DNA of 64,000 nucleotides from Gammaproteobacteria bacterium UBA2965 (GTDB lineage: Bacteria > Pseudomonadota > Gammaproteobacteria > Pseudomonadales > Azotimanducaceae). Below are positions 18,360 through 25,788 of this stretch, one piece after another (position 1 is the first letter of the stretch; every line of letters starts with the position of its first letter). Under the pieces are notes generated by a model. That model was not told the DNA's origin. It did no database searches and saw nothing but the letters and a program-made list of their open reading frames with translations. Both the position numbers and the translations under genes were made by a program. The stretch lies in the NCBI GenBank assembly GCA_002348385.1, contig DEBD01000037.1:114266-178265 (forward strand). Reading direction: 5' to 3'.

Positions 18360-18734
18360 ATGACACAAGACAGATTGCAGCGCGGAAAAGCCCGCATGAA
18401 GGAATTGTTTGGTGAAAGTCACCAACCGCCAGAGGAACTCCAAGGTGATTTCATTGATATCACGGTGGGACACCTGCTCGGCGATATCTGGACGAGACCC
18501 GGTCTCGAACTGCGCGAGCGTTCCATGATTACGTGTACTGCTCTGATCGTGCTCGGCAACCAATCTGAGCTGAAAGCGCATCTAGCCGCGGCGTTGAATG
18601 TCGGGATTACGCGCCAAGCAATCGAAGAGATGATGATTCACCTGGCGCACTACTCGGGCTGGCCCACCGCCGTAAACGGGCTGCGCATCGCACGTGAACT
18701 ATTCGCGGAACTCGACGCCAAGCCGTCGGCATAG
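18360..18734 (+). CDS. carboxymuconolactone decarboxylase (CMD) family protein
   Basis: 124 aa, the full length of a single-domain CMD protein. MIHLAHYSGWPTAVNGLRIA and LELRERSMITCTALIVLGNQ fit the family core. It lacks a CxxC pair, so is closer to decarboxylase-type than AhpD-type members. It is the first of three CMD-like genes near here (with 20385 and 20926) and may be related to the decayed copy at 18790. Confidence 0.8.
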   Translation: MTQDRLQRGKARMKELFGESHQPPEELQGDFIDITVGHLLGDIWTRPGLELRERSMITCTALIVLGNQSELKAHLAAALNVGITRQAIEEMMIHLAHYSGWPTAVNGLRIARELFAELDAKPSA

Positions 18735-18789
18735 CCCGGCTTGCCGGAAGTCCCCACGCTCAGGCCACCCGCCAGAAAGGGAACGACGG

Positions 18790-18870
18790 CTAGGCGCGGC
18801 CTGCTGTAGGAACCACCGTTGTATCCATCTCGTCGGGTTCCACCCCCAGACAGAGAGGTACAACGGTGCG
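18790..18870 (-). pseudogene. 3' end of a lost CMD/AhpD-like gene
   Basis: On the minus strand the DNA still spells LCLGVEPDEMDTTVVPTAGRA and a stop (TAG), the same tail as the selenoprotein gene at 20385 (CLGLEPEEMDTTVVPTPGSA). Hand alignment of + strand 18781-18854 with 20376-20449 gives 62 of 74 identical positions, and most differences are silent or conservative, so it is a diverged homologue, not a recent copy. No start or body of a gene remains upstream. Confidence 0.7.
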
Positions 18871-19032
18871 ACGGTTATGGCTGGCATGGTGGGCTCAGAT
18901 CCTCCAACACTCGCAAATGACGCAACAGGTCTTCGTAGCGAGGCTTTGGAGCGTACGCGATCCGAATCGAGAGTGCACGACTCGTTTCTTCCACGCGCCA
19001 TTCATGATGTGGTGGGCGGGGTGATCAAGTAG

Positions 19033-19119
19033 AATCCCGCGCGTCAGATTAAGCGCGACAAGAATGAGGCTCAAGGCATCGCCCAGATTCTGCGAATAGG
19101 CAGGTTTATGCAATCGTGA
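19033..19119 (+). mobile_element. IS110-family transposase fragment
   Basis: The short open reading NPARQIKRDKNEAQGIAQIL, then RIGRFMQS and a stop, matches the K-T-D-R-N-D-A-x-G-I-A-x-x-x-R-x-G segment at the end of the IS110 DEDD transposase domain. The rest of the transposase is missing. It lies directly upstream of the TTG-started sulfotransferase. Confidence 0.6.
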
Positions 19120-19162
19120 ATTCCACGACTATTCAGGCCTATACCAAAGATTGAGGTGACGA

Positions 19163-20101
19163 TTGACGAACAACAGAATTCAATTGCGATATCCGAGTGA
19201 CCAATGTTTGTTCGTATTGGGATGCGACAGGTCAGGTACTACCTTGCTACAGCGCATGCTCAATGCGCACTCGAAAATCATGGTTACCTATGAGTGGAAT
19301 ATTCTAAATCGGTATGAACGAGTTTTTCTTGATCATGGGCTGGAAGCACTCGCAGATGTCATCGAAGAAAGCGGTGTACTGAAAGCGCATAGCATCCTCG
19401 CGGACCAGGAACTCCGCGGCCGCGCAGACGATCAGTCATTCGCCGCAGTCATGGCGCGCTTGTTTCGCGAGCAAGCGAAAAGCCAAGGAAAGCAGTATTG
19501 GGGTGACAAGTATCCAGGATACACACGCAAGGTCGGGAGACTGGCAGAGCTCTTCCCAAACGCTTTCTTTGTTCACATTGTTCGAGATCCACGGGCGGTA
19601 GCGCTTTCTTGGGAGAAAACCCGTTGGGGGCCCAACACCGCGCCCGCTGCCGCGACCGCATGGGCTAGGCGTGTTGAACATGCCAGAGTAGCAATGCAGG
19701 ACCTGAGCGCAGAGCGTTCAATAGCCGTGCTGTATGAGGATCTGGTAAATCACCCCGAACAAACGTTGCGCAATATTTGTCGTAAGTTTGGGGTAGATTT
19801 CCAACCACAGATGCTGGAGACCTCGACTAAGACAGGGTTCAATAATCCAAATCTGGACCGGTTACATCCATTGGTGAACCTCGCGCCACAGCGCTCAGTA
19901 CTGGAAAAATGGAAGACTCAATCTCCTCGTGTCTTAACCCACATCGAAGCCCGCTGCTACGACGAAATGCAAAAATGGAACTACGTCCCTTTGAATGCAA
20001 AGCAACCGGTCGTTCCGATCGCTTGGCGCGCCTATTATCGCTTATTAGGGAGATTGCGTTCCCTGCATCGGCGCAAGCACATACCGTTCCTTAGCCGGTA
20101 A
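19163..20101 (+). CDS. sulfotransferase family protein, probably acquired
   Basis: 312 aa. CDRSGTTLLQRMLNAHSKI (residues ~15-33) is the PAPS-binding loop; VRDPRAVALSWEKTRW is the 3'-phosphate site. Starts with TTG 4 nt after GAGGTG, a good ribosome binding site. The gene is visibly richer in A/T than the neighbours and lies between an IS110 fragment and a CMD-like remnant and its homologue, all consistent with horizontal transfer. It would sulfate a hydroxyl group of an unknown acceptor. Confidence 0.85.
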   Translation: MTNNRIQLRYPSDQCLFVLGCDRSGTTLLQRMLNAHSKIMVTYEWNILNRYERVFLDHGLEALADVIEESGVLKAHSILADQELRGRADDQSFAAVMARLFREQAKSQGKQYWGDKYPGYTRKVGRLAELFPNAFFVHIVRDPRAVALSWEKTRWGPNTAPAAATAWARRVEHARVAMQDLSAERSIAVLYEDLVNHPEQTLRNICRKFGVDFQPQMLETSTKTGFNNPNLDRLHPLVNLAPQRSVLEKWKTQSPRVLTHIEARCYDEMQKWNYVPLNAKQPVVPIAWRAYYRLLGRLRSLHRRKHIPFLSR

Positions 20102-20384
20102 ACACGTTGCACACTGCGCATGAATACGGCAAATCTTTCTCCGAAACAATTTCGCTCAGAGTTTTCGAGAATATGCGAAAGGCATGCTACCCGCGCGCAG
20201 GTCACGTGTGACGTTAAACCTCGAAACACCGGCTGAACGAGTTAACGAATCTGTTACGTGGATCGGTTGAATCTACAATCGTTCGAAGCCATCCCCCATC
20301 GCCGCCGGAACGCCAGCTCTGTAGTAGGAATTGACCTGCTCGACTGAATTCAGGCAGCCGAACGCTCCAACAAGGGAACGACCG
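20102..20384. other. intergenic region, nothing supported
   Basis: About 283 bp between the sulfotransferase and the selenoprotein tail. No open frame with family sequence was found; the AT-rich character continues from the sulfotransferase. Confidence 0.4.
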
Positions 20385-20900
20385 CTAGGCGCTGCCTGGT
20401 GTGGGAACCACGGTAGTGTCCATCTCCTCCGGTTCGAGTCCCAGACAGATGAGCACTTTGGACATGCCGAGGAAAAGCCCCACGCCCAACGCCATCTCGA
20501 CGATTTCCGCATCGCTGAAGTGCGACTTCAGCGCCTGCCTGGATCCGTGGTCCAGGCTGCCGGGCAGCCCGATAATGGCATCGGCCAGTTTGAGGACCGC
20601 GACTTCCCGATCTGGCAGCACCGACTCGTAACCATCGGCGATGAGGTCAACCTTCTCTTCTCCCAGCCCCGCCACACGGGCGGAGTCAAAACGCACGTTT
20701 TTTCAGTAGCCGCAGTCGGTGATGCGGGCGTTGCGCATTCGGGTCATCTCTTTGAGCTCGTCGGCGACCACACCGCGCTGCCAGAACTCCGCATACAGCT
20801 CGAAGAACCGGCCGGTGGAGGCTGGTGTGTGCATCATCACCGTAGCGAACTGAGCGGGTTGATCGGGGACGGCGGAAGAGATTCTCGGTTTGGTTGACAT
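20385..20900 (-). CDS. AhpD/CMD-like selenoprotein, in-frame TGA = Sec66
   Basis: 171 residues if TGA at 20703-20705 is read as selenocysteine. Both sides of the TGA are in the same frame and continue the same family: upstream ADELKEMTRMRNARITDCGY, downstream KNVRFDSARVAGLGEEKVDL. AhpD-like CMD proteins carry CxxC here, so the motif is C63-G-Y-U66, a redox-active pair. The TGA sits just before a hairpin that fits bacterial SECIS. The ATG at 20900 has GGAG 6 nt upstream. Re-initiation after the TGA is unlikely because the only nearby start (GTG 20696) lacks a ribosome binding site. Expected role: peroxide or disulfide reduction. The gene is 25 bp downstream of a related CMD gene. Alternative: a nonsense mutation. 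Confidence 0.8.
20667..20685 (-). promoter_or_regulatory. bacterial SECIS-like hairpin in the AhpD-like gene
   Basis: Minus-strand CUCCGCC (20685-20679), loop CGUGU (20678-20674), then GGCGGGG (20673-20667): 7 pairs, one G-U. The loop begins 25 nt after the UGA and has G at its second position. From memory of the published bSECIS model (loop 3-14 nt, G in the first two loop positions, loop 16-37 nt from UGA), it fits; the folding energy was not computed. Confidence 0.6.
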
Positions 20901-20925
20901 GTTGAGCTCCGATTCCGTTTCTATT

Positions 20926-21423
20926 TCACGCCAAAGCGCCATTGCTCAGCGGCGGCGCATCCAGCACGCCGGGTTCGGCGGGCAGATCCAGCACCAACCG
21001 CAAGCGGCACGTGACGTCGAAGAAAGCAAGCGCGGTGAGCAACGACACACAGGCAGGTTCCCCAAAAGCCGCCGTCGCCACCTCCACCTGGGCGTCGGTA
21101 ACCTGATGGTGGCCGTAGGGTATTTGTTCGGCGAGCGCCAGCGCGGCTCGTTCCGGGCCGGTAAAACCTTCCACCTCGCCGGCTCGCAGGCGTTCCTGCT
21201 CGTCAGCATCGAGATTCACTTCCGCATCGCGCAGCAACCATTCTGATTCGCAATCATGAATGGCCGCAACTCGCAGTCGGCACAGCTCCAGCACGCGCCG
21301 GGGCACCAGGCCGTCCGCCCAGAAAGAGCCATAGAAGGCCCGGTAGCGCGCGAGCAGTTCCGGCCGGTGGGCCAGTGCAGCTTCCAGCGCGGTGGGTGCT
21401 TGGGTGGCGTCAATCCAGCTCAT
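20926..21423 (-). CDS. CMD/AhpD-like protein without the redox pair
   Basis: 165 aa; ATG 21423 chosen (longer frame upstream has no family match). The core RRVLELCRLRVAAIHDCESE aligns with RMRNARITDCGYU of the selenoprotein: the first Cys is kept and the next redox position is Glu. The later part (ALALAEQIPYGHHQVTDAQV) follows the CMD pattern. It precedes the selenoprotein in the same operon (25-bp gap), so the two may form a complex or act on the same substrate. Function unknown. Confidence 0.75.
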   Translation of the reverse strand: MSWIDATQAPTALEAALAHRPELLARYRAFYGSFWADGLVPRRVLELCRLRVAAIHDCESEWLLRDAEVNLDADEQERLRAGEVEGFTGPERAALALAEQIPYGHHQVTDAQVEVATAAFGEPACVSLLTALAFFDVTCRLRLVLDLPAEPGVLDAPPLSNGALA

Positions 21424-21460
21424 AAGGTGGCATCGCAAACGACGATTTCGTTTAATGGCA

Positions 21461-21480
21461 GCGCCAATAACGCTTGGCGC
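21461..21480. promoter_or_regulatory. 20-bp palindrome in the CMD/FabH divergent region
   Basis: GCGCCAA-N6-TTGGCGC, perfect 7-bp arms with 6-nt spacer, between the divergent starts at 21423 and 21596. Candidate binding site for a shared regulator. Confidence 0.5.
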
Positions 21481-21488
21481 AAGAATGT

Positions 21489-21504
21489 GCTCCTTTACAG
21501 GAGC
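21489..21504. promoter_or_regulatory. second palindrome in the CMD/FabH divergent region
   Basis: GCTCCT-N4-AGGAGC, perfect 6-bp arms with a 4-nt spacer, 8 bp from the first palindrome. It may be an independent operator. Confidence 0.4.
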
Positions 21505-21595
21505 TAACAGTGTAGCCATTTTATGGTGCTGATTGGGATAATGTGCACTAATTCGCTGGCCGCGTGCCGGTATAACGCCCCAAGGAGAGCCAGCC

Positions 21596-22558
21596 ATCTC
21601 TGCCACCATCTACATACATGACATCGGCGTCTACGTGCCCGAGGCGCGCGTGGATAACGACGTATTCTGCAAGCTCACGGGGAAAGATCCGGAATGGTTC
21701 ATTGCCAGAACCGGCATCCATACCCGCTCTCGGGCGGGGCAGGACGAATCCACCACCTCCATGGGCTGCCAAGCCGTAGAGCAGCTGCTGGCCGCCAACC
21801 CTGAGGCTCTGGACGGAGTCGATCTGATCATCGGCTCCAGCTACACGCCTGATGACACGCTGTCCACCCTGCCCGCTCGAGTGCAGCGCCAGTTCAACAT
21901 CACCGACACCAGGGTGTACTTTCTCTCTACCGCTTGCTCGTCCTTCATCAGCGCGCTGGAGATGACGCGGTTGCTGCTGCTAAGCGGTGAGGTAGAAAAA
22001 GCCCTCATCGTGGTCTCCGAACACAACAGTTTCTACAGCGACGACGCCGACCGATTTTCCGGCCACCTGTGGGGCGACGGAGCGGCCGCCATCTTAGTGT
22101 CCATGCACCCGCAGGACGCCATGTTCTCGGTGGACTACGTAAGCTCGCGTGGCGTGGCCTGCGCCGGCAAGGGGCCTGACGCCATCTCCCTCAACCCAGC
22201 CAAAGGCAATCATGGCTTGCAGATGAGCGAGGGCCGCGACGTATTCGCACGCGCCTGTGAATATCTGGGTGATGAGATTCGCGCCGCGCTGGCCAAGCTG
22301 AAGTTGAAGCTGGCCGATATCGATTGGCTGGTACCGCATCAAGCCAACCTGCGCATTCTTACCAATGTAGCAAAGAGCCTGGGGCTACCGATGGAACGCT
22401 GCGTGGTTACCGTGGACACACTGGGCAACACAGGCTGTGCCAGCATCCCCATATCCATTCACCATGTCCTATCGCGCATCAAAGCCGGGGACATGGTGGC
22501 CGCCACCGCGTTCGGCGGCGGCTACTCCACGGGTGCCGCGATTCTTACACGAACCTGA
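21596..22558 (+). CDS. beta-ketoacyl-ACP synthase III-like (FabH-like) protein, ATC start
   Basis: About 320 aa from ATC 21596, an unusual start with AAGGAG 8 nt before it. The catalytic triad is visible: Cys114 (STACSSF), His248 (DWLVPHQAN) and Asn278 (GNTGCAS). FabH needs the first strand ATIYIHDIGVYVPE, which precedes the next possible start (GTG 21635), so the usual downstream start would remove it. It condenses an acyl-CoA with a malonyl-ACP/CoA unit, or is an HMG-CoA-synthase/FabH-like enzyme. First of the operon 21596-24862. Confidence 0.82.
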   Translation: MSATIYIHDIGVYVPEARVDNDVFCKLTGKDPEWFIARTGIHTRSRAGQDESTTSMGCQAVEQLLAANPEALDGVDLIIGSSYTPDDTLSTLPARVQRQFNITDTRVYFLSTACSSFISALEMTRLLLLSGEVEKALIVVSEHNSFYSDDADRFSGHLWGDGAAAILVSMHPQDAMFSVDYVSSRGVACAGKGPDAISLNPAKGNHGLQMSEGRDVFARACEYLGDEIRAALAKLKLKLADIDWLVPHQANLRILTNVAKSLGLPMERCVVTVDTLGNTGCASIPISIHHVLSRIKAGDMVAATAFGGGYSTGAAILTRT

Positions 22559-22576
22559 CGGATCGAGGATGCGTAC

Positions 22577-23008
22577 ATGAATACAGTGGAGCTCACTCAC
22601 AACCTGGATGTTTCCGCCATTGATGCCTGGGCGGTGCTCGCCGACTTTCCCGGGTTCCTTAAGTGGGCCGGCGGGGGCCAGGGCACCATTGAGATTGAGG
22701 GCACCGGCGTGGGCATGGTTCGACACCTGAACATGCCGGGCACCGGCAAGATGGCCGAGCGGCTGGACCGCCTGGACGATGACACCACCACCATCGGCTA
22801 CTCTCTGATGTACGGCAATCCAGTCGGCATGGCCGAATACCGAGCCGTGGTGAGGTTGGAAGCCACCGAAAAGAACGCCTGCCGCATCCATTGGCACGGC
22901 GAGTTCACACCCGCCGAGGACCAACAGGCAGACGTGGTAAGGGGCAATCTGGAGGCCGCCTATCAGGGCATGGCCACGGCGCTGGCCGCATACGTCAAGG
23001 CGAGCTGA
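22577..23008 (+). CDS. SRPBCC-fold protein (polyketide cyclase/dehydrase-like)
   Basis: 143 aa, START-like hydrophobic-cavity fold: the start VELTHNLDVSAIDAWAVLAD and the C-terminal amphipathic helix (FTPAEDQQADVVRGNLEAAY) are typical. Presumed binder of a hydrophobic intermediate. It sits 18 bp after the FabH-like gene in the same operon. Confidence 0.8.
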   Translation: MNTVELTHNLDVSAIDAWAVLADFPGFLKWAGGGQGTIEIEGTGVGMVRHLNMPGTGKMAERLDRLDDDTTTIGYSLMYGNPVGMAEYRAVVRLEATEKNACRIHWHGEFTPAEDQQADVVRGNLEAAYQGMATALAAYVKAS

Positions 23009-23041
23009 GGCGCGCAAGCGCCCATTCGATACACCACGCAT

Positions 23042-24022
23042 ATGCAGACGCGACAACTCGGCAACCTGTGGCCCGTTTCCGCGCTCACTCTGGGCGGCGG
23101 GGGAATCGGTCAGGTGTGGGGGCAGACTGATCGGCAGGAATCTGTGGCCACGGTGCGCCTGGCCGTGGACAGCGGCGTCACGCTGCTGGATCTGGCACCA
23201 GGGTATGGCCGCGGCGAAGCCGAAGCCGTGGTGGGCGAGGCCTTCGGCGGGCGACTGCCCAACGGCGTTCGCGTCACCACCAAGTGCCAGCTCGGCAGCC
23301 CACCGGCTGATGAGATTGCCGCAACCATTCGCCGGCGCCTGCAGCACTCGCTGGCCGGGCTGCAGCTCGCACATGTAGATCTGCTGTTTCTGCATTCCAA
23401 CATCGTTCCCGACGACTACAACTATCCAGATCGGGAGCTGCAGGACCGCTTCGCAACCCGGTGGTCGCTGTACGAGAACGAGGTGATCCCCACATTCCAG
23501 GCACTGCAGCAGGAAGGCTTGATCGGCGCCTGGGGTATTACCGGCGTAGGAATTCCGGCCACGATCCGCGAAGCCCTCGTAAACACCCTCAGACCTGGCG
23601 CGGTGCAGTGCGTGGCCAATTGCCTCGACTCCGCCGGCGACATGCGCCGCTATCCTGAACCGGCGGAGCCCCGCGTGACCATTGCCGCGGCAGCGCAGCA
23701 CGGCGTTGGCGTCATGGGCATCCGCGCGGTGCAGGCTGGGGCGCTGACGGACGGATTCGACCGGGAAATGTCGCCGGGAGAAGATCTGGCCGACTTTGAG
23801 CGCGCCGCTGCCTTTCGCGACCTGGCAGCACAGTGGGGAACCACGCCGGCCCGACTCGCCCACCGCTATGCACTGAGCATGGAATACGTAGACACCGTGG
23901 TATTAGGCGTGAAGAACACGCAGGAACTGGTCGAGTGCCTGGAAGCAGAATCCGACGGCCCGCTCAGCGCAGATGAAATCCAGGCCATCGACAGCGCCTG
24001 CCAAAACTCAACAGAAAGCTAG
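23042..24022 (+). CDS. aldo/keto reductase
   Basis: 326 aa TIM-barrel NADPH-dependent AKR. RQLGNLWPVSALTLGGGGIG, VTLLDLAPGYGRGEAEAVVG (the Asp-Tyr of the active site), and the HVDLLFLHSN motif fit the AKR fold. 33 bp after the SRPBCC gene. Substrate unknown; the usual catalytic Lys is in TTKCQLG. Confidence 0.85.
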   Translation: MQTRQLGNLWPVSALTLGGGGIGQVWGQTDRQESVATVRLAVDSGVTLLDLAPGYGRGEAEAVVGEAFGGRLPNGVRVTTKCQLGSPPADEIAATIRRRLQHSLAGLQLAHVDLLFLHSNIVPDDYNYPDRELQDRFATRWSLYENEVIPTFQALQQEGLIGAWGITGVGIPATIREALVNTLRPGAVQCVANCLDSAGDMRRYPEPAEPRVTIAAAAQHGVGVMGIRAVQAGALTDGFDREMSPGEDLADFERAAAFRDLAAQWGTTPARLAHRYALSMEYVDTVVLGVKNTQELVECLEAESDGPLSADEIQAIDSACQNSTES

Positions 24023-24031
24023 GAAGCAGCC

Positions 24032-24862
24032 ATGCGAATCGGCGTATCCCTCCCTGTCCGGGAGATGCAGAACGACCTCACAGCCATCCGCGACTTCGCG
24101 CAATCCGCCGAAGCACTCGGTTACACGCACCTGCGGGTCCCGGAACAGATCATCCGGCCCGGTAACGGCCACCTGTTCGAACCCATCACCATGATGACCT
24201 ACATAGCCGCCATCACGCAGACAATCGAGCTGGTGCCATCGGTGGTGATCCTGCCCGCACGGCAGACGGCTTTGCTGGCAAAACAGATCGCCTCGCTGGA
24301 CGTGCTGTCCGGCGGCAGGGTGCGACTGGGCATCGGCGTGGGCGGCAGCGAGGAGGAGTACACAGCGCAAGGCCAGGATTTTCATACGCGCGGCGCGCGC
24401 TGCAACGAGCAGATGGCCCTGCTGAAACTCTTGTGGACCCAGGAAACCGTGGATTTCCAAGGCAAGTGGGACACCATCCAGGGGGCAGGGCTGAATCCCC
24501 TGCCCATCCAGCAACCCATCCCGTTGTGGATCGGTGCGCGTTCCGTGCCTGGCCCATCGGTGATCAACCGCATCGGCACACTGGCCAACGGCTGGTTCGT
24601 ACTGTGCTCTCCCGAAGAGTTTCCCGAAGTAAGCGGCGCAATCGGCCAAGCGGCGCAATCGGCCGGCCGAAATCCGAAAGACATCGGCACGGAAGCAGGC
24701 GTTGCGGTGGTAGGTCCCCGAGAGGCCGAGTGGCAGGACCGAGTGCGTGGCTGGCAGCAGATCGGGCTCACCCACCTGTGCCTGAGAACTCTAGGCGGCG
24801 ATCTCACGCCCCAGCAGCACCTCGACAAGCTGGCGGAAGTGGTCGAGCAAATTCCCAGATAA
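24032..24862 (+). CDS. LLM-class flavin-dependent oxidoreductase
   Basis: 276 aa luciferase-like monooxygenase fold. MRIGVSLPVREMQND start, LASLDVLSGGRVRLGIGVG in the middle and C-terminal segments are typical. ATG has AGGAAGCAGCC upstream. F420 or FMN as cofactor cannot be told here. Last gene of the FabH-led operon, 9 bp after the AKR. Confidence 0.85.
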   Translation: MRIGVSLPVREMQNDLTAIRDFAQSAEALGYTHLRVPEQIIRPGNGHLFEPITMMTYIAAITQTIELVPSVVILPARQTALLAKQIASLDVLSGGRVRLGIGVGGSEEEYTAQGQDFHTRGARCNEQMALLKLLWTQETVDFQGKWDTIQGAGLNPLPIQQPIPLWIGARSVPGPSVINRIGTLANGWFVLCSPEEFPEVSGAIGQAAQSAGRNPKDIGTEAGVAVVGPREAEWQDRVRGWQQIGLTHLCLRTLGGDLTPQQHLDKLAEVVEQIPR

Positions 24863-24900
24863 CCAGCAGACGCCCCTACCGAGGCGTTGGCGCCGGAAAT

Positions 24901-25584
24901 CTAACGCTGTATCCACCCGCCAGCGAACGGAATCGCTTGGCCTACGAAAAAATCGCTCTCGTCAGAGGCCAGAAACAGCGCAAAGCGCGCATCTTCTTCT
25001 GCCGTGGCCAGCCGACCCAGCGGTACCTGGCGGCGCAGGGAGTTCTGGAACGACTCCTTCTCACGCAACTCAGGGGGATAGTAAACCGGATTTTCCACGT
25101 AGTTCTGAGCGATCAGGTTCACCTGGATGTTGTGCGGCGCCACCTCCACCCCGAGGCTCTGAACGTAACCCACCTGAGCCGCCCGCGCCGCACTGTAGGC
25201 CGCCACGGTGCGCAAACCTTTAAGCGCAACGGCGCTGCCATACACCACGATCTTGCCCTGTCCCCGCTCGATCATCTGCGGCAGCACCGCGCGGCACAGC
25301 CGATGCAGCGGGTGCACCATGGTGTCGAAAGACTGCTGCCACCTGGCGTCATCCAATTCCACGGCCTCGGTTCCGGAATGATTGGGACCCGCAAGATTGG
25401 CCACGAGAATATCAACGCGACCCGAGGCCGACACTAACTCCTCGCACGCGGCGGATCGGGTCAGGTCACTGGTGTCGGCGATGACCTCCGCACCTTGCGC
25501 CGAGAACAATTCCTGAGTGGCCGGGCCCATGTAGTCATCGGCCTGAGTCAAGAGCACCCGCTTGCCTTCCAGTCGTCGTGTCAC
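24901..25584 (-). CDS. divergent SDR-fold protein with changed motifs
   Basis: 227 aa. The SDR fold is recognisable (VDILVANLAGPN; SRGEGK-like region KIVVYGSAVALK; C-terminal FVGQAIPFAGGW), but the glycine-rich cofactor motif is TQADDYMG rather than TGxxxGxG and the active-site lysine is Arg (YSAARAAQ). GTG 25584 with GGTGGG upstream is preferred. May be an SDR with lost redox activity or one using a different mechanism. Separated by ~204 bp from the hydratase gene upstream. Confidence 0.6.
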   Translation of the reverse strand: MTRRLEGKRVLLTQADDYMGPATQELFSAQGAEVIADTSDLTRSAACEELVSASGRVDILVANLAGPNHSGTEAVELDDARWQQSFDTMVHPLHRLCRAVLPQMIERGQGKIVVYGSAVALKGLRTVAAYSAARAAQVGYVQSLGVEVAPHNIQVNLIAQNYVENPVYYPPELREKESFQNSLRRQVPLGRLATAEEDARFALFLASDESDFFVGQAIPFAGGWIQR

Positions 25585-25788
25585 CGCCGGCCCACCTTCC
25601 GTTTCGCTAACGCGTTCAGCAGGATAATGAACTCGCAGGCGGGGTGCTATGCTCGCTGGTGCCCTGTGCGTCACCGTGGGGGTGGCACCCATTCACCAAT
25701 GGGTGCCGAAGATGACAATAACCGGGCTAGCCGCGCGCTAATCCATGCGGCTTCGCGCACGAACCCCGGCACTGGCGGTTTCCATAGC

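Larger units (their letters stand above)
18735..19162. other. gene-poor scar region with two remnants
   Basis: About 430 bp with no intact gene: it carries the decayed CMD-type gene end (18790-18870) and the IS110-type transposase fragment (19033-19119). Local base composition is less GC-rich than flanks. No tRNA or attachment site was seen. Confidence 0.6.

Noticed and set aside
17996..18397. Minus-strand open frame between SDR and CMD
   Set aside because: Overlaps the SDR gene in another frame; protein-like only in a short stretch (18195-18300), no start signal.
20432..20443. GGTTCGAGTCCC, like a tRNA T-arm
   Set aside because: It lies inside the selenoprotein coding sequence and no acceptor or anticodon arm is found around it.
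20688..20701. AAAAC-GTGC-GTTTT hairpin right after the TGA
   Set aside because: Its loop is only about 6 nt from the TGA, too near for a bacterial SECIS apical loop; the 20667-20685 hairpin fits better.
20703..20705. TGA as a simple nonsense mutation (pseudogene)
   Set aside because: Possible, but the position at the redox Cys, the hairpin and a second such gene in the window make selenocysteine more likely.
24870..24890. ACGCC...GGCGT repeat between convergent genes
   Set aside because: Only 5 bp and no T-tract; not enough for a terminator call.
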